Of a stretch of 64,000 bases of DNA, positions 60,401 through 64,000 are shown piece by piece. The translations under genes were made by a program, and so were the position numbers. Origin of the DNA: Planctomycetota bacterium (lineage in GTDB: Bacteria; Planctomycetota; Phycisphaerae; Phycisphaerales; Phycisphaeraceae); contig JAJRRS010000136.1 in NCBI GenBank assembly GCA_024279275.1, positions 1-64,000 of the forward strand, written 5' to 3'. Every line of letters begins with the position of its first letter. Positions within the stretch are counted from its first letter, which is position 1. Below the pieces are notes generated by a model that was not told where the DNA came from, made no database searches, and saw nothing but the letters and a program-made list of their open reading frames with translations.

Positions 60401-60412
60401 CATAGGGTTGTG

Positions 60413-60610
60413 TCAGCTTGGCGGTAACAGACTTCGGAGGCTTCGGCCGTAGTCCACGGCGAGTTCAACGACGCGCTGCATATCTTCCTTGACGATAATG
60501 TGATCGCCGTTCATCAGGATGATCGTGGTGTCGGGGTTGGACTCCACGGTGCGGATGATCTCGGCGTTGATGACGAATTGTTTGCCGTTGAGGCGGGTGA
60601 CGGTGATCAA
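60413..60610 (-). CDS. flbD: Flagellar protein FlbD family
   Basis: A 65-residue protein of the FlbD type (PF06289): ITVTRLNGKQFVINAEIIRTVESNPDTTIILMNGDHIIVKEDMQRVVELAVDYGR. These small proteins lie next to flgE and mot genes in many bacteria; the role is unclear (distinct from the Caulobacter regulator FlbD). The start is TTG with no strong Shine-Dalgarno, but the MITVTRLNG opening is typical. Confidence 0.9.
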   Translation of the reverse strand: MITVTRLNGKQFVINAEIIRTVESNPDTTIILMNGDHIIVKEDMQRVVELAVDYGRSLRSLLPPS

Positions 60611-60686
60611 GGTTGAGGGTCGGGGTACAGGGTTTAGAGATCGGGCTGACTAACAGCTAATGGCTAACGGCTAATGGCTTCCTTTA

Positions 60687-62411
60687 TTATCGGACCGCTG
60701 CGAGAAGTTCCTGGATAAGTTCGTCGCTGGTGGTGAGGACTCTGGAGTTGGCGCTGAAGCCGGTGCTGGCGCTGATGAGGTTGATGAACTCCTCTGCGAG
60801 TTCGACATTGGAGAGTTCAAGTGCCCTGCCGATGACCCGGCCCGAGCCGCCCTGGCCTGCGGAGACGACGGTGGCGATGCCTGAGTTGATGGTGGGTCGG
60901 TAGAGGCTACCGCCGAATTCTTCCAGGCCGTTGTTATTAGCGAAGACGGCGATGGGAACGCGGCCGAGGTTTCGCAGCAGGCCGTTGGAGAAGACGCCGG
61001 AGATCGTGCCGTCCTCACCGACGCTGAAGTCTTCCAGTGTGCCGATCTGTGAGCCGTCCTGGTTGCGGGCGGCGATCTGGCTGGAGGTGTCTGTCAGGGA
61101 GGTAACGGTGTTAAACGGGTCAGCGAACTTGAGGGTGATATTCATCGGGGTGACGGCACCGGTATTCAGTCGGTCGATCGAGATGCTGGGGTTGCTGACG
61201 GTCAGGAGGTTGCCCTCGGTATCGAAGCTCAGGACGCCGGTACCCAGGAAGAGATCCAGGTCGGTGTCGTCGGTGGAGTCGGCGTAGTAGCGCCAGGTCG
61301 CGCCGGTGGTGGTCTTGCTTTCCAGTACGAAGCGAAGATCGATCACGACCTCGGAGCCGAGGCTGTCGAAGGTGATGAAGGTGGTGCGTGTGGAGCCGCC
61401 GTTGGCATCCTGTGTGCCGGTGAACCCGTAGGAGACGGCGTTATTGTTCTTGATGCTGGAGGCGCTAAAGAGGATCCCGTTATCTTCGCCGATGTTGCTC
61501 TCGACGAGTATCTGGCCGGCAACGATGGTGACGCCGGGTGTGGACGTCGCGGTCGTGGGTCGGGAGGTGTCGATACCCAGAATTTCGTCGAGGAACGCGG
61601 TGAAGTCGTCCAGGGTTGTGCCGAAGTCGTGGCTGTTGGTGGTATTGGCTGGCCCGATCTCGAAGGTTCGGTCGGCGATGGCGGCTCCACCCTTGGCCAC
61701 GCCGGCGATGGTGATGACATCACCGAGTGCGTACAGCGCGGTCCCGGTACCGGTGCCGTCGTCCTTGAAGAGGCTGGTCAAAGCGTCGGTTCCAAGGGCC
61801 TGAGTCGTCACGAGCGCATCAGAATAGAGCACGGCACTGGTGCTGATGCTGCCGACCGTGGCGACGTCGCCGCCGGCGTTGAGGTTGCCGGCGAAAGTGA
61901 CGTTCTCGGTCGCCTCGGCGATGGTCAGGACGCCGGTGGGAATGGTCAGGTTAACGAGCAGGCCCTCGACGACGTCGAAGTTTTCATCGATGCCGAAACC
62001 CTGAACGAGTCCGCCGTCGGCGTTGACGAGGTTGAAGCTGCGGTCCAGAACGAAGTTGCCCGTGCGTGTGTAACGCGTGTTGCCCTCGGTGTTGACGATG
62101 AAGAAGCCGTTGCCCTCGATAGCCATGTCGGTGTTGACGCCGGTGGGCTGGAGCGATCCGGTGGAGAAGTCGCGGGTGATAGTGCTGGTGCGTACGCCCA
62201 GGCCCATCTGTGTGGGGTTGGTGCCGCCGAGTGTGCCGGTGGGTGCCGAGCCGCTGGTGATGCGTTGTGATATCTGCGTCTCGAAAGTGATCCGGCTTTT
62301 CTTATACGCGGTCGTATTGACGTTGGCGATGTTATTGCCAGCAACCGCCAGAAGTTTGGCGTTGGAGGTGATGCCGGTGAGGCTGCTGAAGAGTGCGGTC
62401 TGTAACGCCAT
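60687..62411 (-). CDS. flgE: Flagellar hook protein FlgE
   Basis: A 574-residue hook protein. The N-terminal rod/hook motif is LFSSLTGITSNAKLLAVAGNNIANVNTTAYKKSRITFE; FlgE/F/G core parts include VNTDMAIEGNGFFIVNT and GNTRYTRTGNFVLDR. The C-terminus ENTRY is NVELAEEFINLISASTGFSANSRVLTTSDELIQELLAAVR, the standard hook end. It is long because of two variable surface domains in the middle. It lies after flgD and a small gene. Confidence 0.95.
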   Translation of the reverse strand: MALQTALFSSLTGITSNAKLLAVAGNNIANVNTTAYKKSRITFETQISQRITSGSAPTGTLGGTNPTQMGLGVRTSTITRDFSTGSLQPTGVNTDMAIEGNGFFIVNTEGNTRYTRTGNFVLDRSFNLVNADGGLVQGFGIDENFDVVEGLLVNLTIPTGVLTIAEATENVTFAGNLNAGGDVATVGSISTSAVLYSDALVTTQALGTDALTSLFKDDGTGTGTALYALGDVITIAGVAKGGAAIADRTFEIGPANTTNSHDFGTTLDDFTAFLDEILGIDTSRPTTATSTPGVTIVAGQILVESNIGEDNGILFSASSIKNNNAVSYGFTGTQDANGGSTRTTFITFDSLGSEVVIDLRFVLESKTTTGATWRYYADSTDDTDLDLFLGTGVLSFDTEGNLLTVSNPSISIDRLNTGAVTPMNITLKFADPFNTVTSLTDTSSQIAARNQDGSQIGTLEDFSVGEDGTISGVFSNGLLRNLGRVPIAVFANNNGLEEFGGSLYRPTINSGIATVVSAGQGGSGRVIGRALELSNVELAEEFINLISASTGFSANSRVLTTSDELIQELLAAVR

Positions 62412-62479
62412 GATAAACTCCTGCGTGTTCCACCCGTGCGAGACGGGCGGGTGGGTGCTTGCTTGAAATACCTAACTAA

Positions 62480-62794
62480 CTACTTGCCGGTCGCTTCCGC
62501 GACGATGCGCCTAAGTGACGCGTTCTGGATTGATTCGATGCCGGTCAGTGGGGCGAGTGCGTCGATCTTCGCCGTTTGTTCGGGTGGTTTGACGTTGTCT
62601 GTCGGGGTGGTGGGGTCTACACCTGTCAGTGGATCTAGCTTTGTATTGATCTGACTTCCGGGCTGCCTTGCGTCTGCCAAAAGAGAATCGAAGCTGAGCG
62701 ATTCGATCGGCGGCTTGCCGGGGCGTACACCTGTGGTCGGCACGGGGCTGACCGCTGGCATGAGCATCCGTAATAAGTCGCCGCCGTTAGACAC
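62480..62794 (-). CDS. Small flagellar-locus protein between flgD and flgE
   Basis: A 104-residue protein I do not recognise. It is Pro/Thr-rich and has no membrane segment. A short helix near the start (LLRMLMPAVSPV), then SFDSLLADARQ and a last helix (NASLRRIVAEATGK) are visible. In many bacteria a small unassigned gene sits between flgD and flgE, so position suggests a hook-assembly role. The start is GTG with AAGGA before it. Confidence 0.65.
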   Translation of the reverse strand: MSNGGDLLRMLMPAVSPVPTTGVRPGKPPIESLSFDSLLADARQPGSQINTKLDPLTGVDPTTPTDNVKPPEQTAKIDALAPLTGIESIQNASLRRIVAEATGK

Positions 62795-62821
62795 GTTGAA
62801 TCCTTCTATAAGTCCGGTTAA

Positions 62822-63460
62822 TTATTTCTGCACATCCGAGAACCGCGTCACGGCCCCGGCTGAAAGTTTTTGGCCTGTGTCCAGTTCGAGGATCAGGTCG
62901 TCCTCCTCGGTCACGACACTGGTGACGACGCCCTCTACCAGTGCGTTGTTCTTATCGAATCCGCTGACCATCTTGCCGACCAGCGCGCTGGAGTTGAGGA
63001 TGATGAGGTTGCGCAGCAGTTGCTGGACGATCTGTGTGTCCAGGTCGCCGAGGTTCCCGACGTCGGTGATGCGTGAGGCATCGATACGGCTGCCGTCGGT
63101 GAATTTGAGGATGGGGTTGCCGTTCTCGATAACAAGGGATTGCACGACACCTTCGACAACCTGGTTGTTGGCATCCAGCCCCTTGACGGATTGCCCGATC
63201 AGGCCGCTGGCGGAGGAGATGGCGTTCTGGTCAACCATGGTTTGGAGCTGTTCCTGCAGCGAGACCTGGCTTTCGATGTTACGCAGGCTGGACAATTGAT
63301 CGAGGATGGCCGAAGAGTCGCTGGGCGCGAAGGGGTCCTGGTTGCTCAGTTCTGCGACGAGGATATTGACAAACTCTTCGCTGGAGAGGTCCGCAAACGC
63401 GGTGCTGTTGCGTTGGGTTGGTTGTGCGGTGGTGATCCCGCCGATGGCGCCTGCTGACAT
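62822..63460 (-). CDS. flgD: Flagellar hook capping protein FlgD
   Basis: A 212-residue hook cap. The N-terminal conserved part is FVNILVAELSNQDPFAPSDSSAILDQLSSLRNIESQ, the standard FlgD signature. Then QTMVDQNAISSASGLIGQSVKGLD and two similar strand-rich halves (VEGVVQSLVIENGNPILKFTDG and VEGVVTSVVTEEDDLILELDTG). It caps the growing hook. It is downstream of fliK. Confidence 0.93.
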   Translation of the reverse strand: MSAGAIGGITTAQPTQRNSTAFADLSSEEFVNILVAELSNQDPFAPSDSSAILDQLSSLRNIESQVSLQEQLQTMVDQNAISSASGLIGQSVKGLDANNQVVEGVVQSLVIENGNPILKFTDGSRIDASRITDVGNLGDLDTQIVQQLLRNLIILNSSALVGKMVSGFDKNNALVEGVVTSVVTEEDDLILELDTGQKLSAGAVTRFSDVQK

Positions 63461-63518
63461 AGTCTGGTACTCCGAAGTTCACAAAGCCGGTGTTACGGCC
63501 CTGATGTATCTGTGTTAA

Positions 63519-64000
63519 TTACGCGGCGTGGTTGAGTTCTTGCTCGAAGCCGGTCTGTTCTTCTGATGCCTGTTGGCCTTGCTGGTTGTCACCTTGGCGT
63601 GTGAAACTGCCGCGGCTTCGTCCGTCATTGGGTTGGCCGTCACGGTCGGACTGTGATTCGTTGTGGAGGTTTGATCCGGAGGTTTGATTCAGGGTTTGTA
63701 CGCTGAGGCGTTCGACTGACAAACCCTGCTGCTCAAGCGAAGTGCGGAGATGGGACATCTGCTGGTTCAACAGTGTGCGTGTCGATTCGTTTTGGGCGTG
63801 GAACTGTGCGTTGACCGTGCCGTTTTGCATCTGCAGTTGTATCCGAACCGTGCCCATATCCGGGGGGGTGAGTCGGAGTGTGACCGCACCGCCCTTTTGC
63901 AAGACGGCGTTTTGCAATCCGCGAGCGATCCGTGCGGTGTTGAGCTGGGTGTTGCTTGCGTCCTGTGCCTGTGTGGTGGGGGCGGCTTGTTGTGCGGAAC
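63519..64000 (-). CDS. fliK: Flagellar hook-length control protein FliK, C-terminal part (partial)
   Basis: The track lists only the part from an internal TTG; the frame stays open to the right edge, so the start is beyond the window. The C-terminal hook-length domain is GAVTLRLTPPDMGTVRIQLQMQNGTVNAQFHAQNESTRTLLNQQMSHLRTSLEQQGLSVERLSVQ, typical for FliK. A Gln/Asp-rich tail follows (GDNQQGQQASEEQTGFEQELN). It controls hook length and the substrate switch with FlhB. Confidence 0.9.
   Translation of the reverse strand, partial: SAQQAAPTTQAQDASNTQLNTARIARGLQNAVLQKGGAVTLRLTPPDMGTVRIQLQMQNGTVNAQFHAQNESTRTLLNQQMSHLRTSLEQQGLSVERLSVQTLNQTSGSNLHNESQSDRDGQPNDGRSRGSFTRQGDNQQGQQASEEQTGFEQELNHAA

Noticed and set aside
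47657-64000. The flagellar locus as a new secretion system
   Set aside because: Hook, hook cap, stator and sigma-28-type genes are all present, so it is an ordinary flagellum apart from gene order and the missing fliM.
1-64000. CRISPR array or toxin-antitoxin pair
   Set aside because: The repeats are short, irregularly spaced and palindromic or tandem without unique spacers, and no toxin or antitoxin family was recognised.

Overview
The window looks like a chromosomal segment of a planctomycete, most likely of the Phycisphaerae type. The pointers are a PEP-CTERM protein ending in a short PEPASLALMGLGGLAMLRRR-type sorting tail, two groEL genes around one groES, a long divergent LptD, an MreBCD set, a GxxExxY gene, many palindromic intergenic repeats and a complete-looking flagellar export block. 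The DNA is GC-rich. I see no rRNA, tRNA, CRISPR array, transposase or phage genes. The lineage is inferred from these features, not from a marker gene.

Layout. 1-11.5 kb is envelope biogenesis plus thiamine: a large AsmA-like protein (cut by the left edge and absent from the ORF track), a MetG-C-terminal-like tRNA-binding protein, a SurA/PpiD-like chaperone, LptD, a coupled thioredoxin/methyltransferase pair, then thiS-thiG. 11.5-12.3 kb is a non-coding block rich in repeats. 13.4-20.3 kb is a protein-folding island: groEL1-groES-groEL2-GxxExxY-dnaJ-grpE-fmdB. The GxxExxY gene is flanked by inverted copies of a CACAGAG-type repeat and looks like an inserted cassette. 20.7-31.6 kb is mixed metabolism and transport: PEP-CTERM protein, LolA-like/thioredoxin fusion, sat, gcvH, a degenerate amidohydrolase, a lipoprotein, an AGCS symporter, a DUF368 transporter and galE.

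31.7-47.2 kb is mainly on the minus strand and mainly about the cell envelope: lnt, HEAT-repeat protein, a coiled-coil membrane protein, an unlisted 47-residue membrane protein, mreB, mreC and mreD; then an operon of a TolB-like protein, a lipoprotein, a small protein and xerC that ends at a strong terminator; a divergent family-2 glycosyltransferase; and argS with a DUF1802 gene.

47.6-64 kb is one minus-strand flagellar locus. In transcription order it is fliK (cut by the right edge), flgD, a 104-residue protein, flgE, flbD, motA, motB, fliL, fliN, fliO, fliP, fliQ, fliR, flhB, flhA, flhF, flhG, an 89-residue membrane protein and a FliA/WhiG-type sigma factor. fliM is missing from its expected place next to fliN.

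The most unusual material is in the repeats: a hairpin family with a fixed loop and co-varying stems, one copy of which lies in frame inside lnt; a 171-bp element with terminal inverted repeats and nested palindromes; a two-hairpin element in three places; a GCGACAAGTCGC family in four places; and the GxxExxY cassette. Start codons were reassigned from the ORF track where a Shine-Dalgarno match or a family start argued for it.
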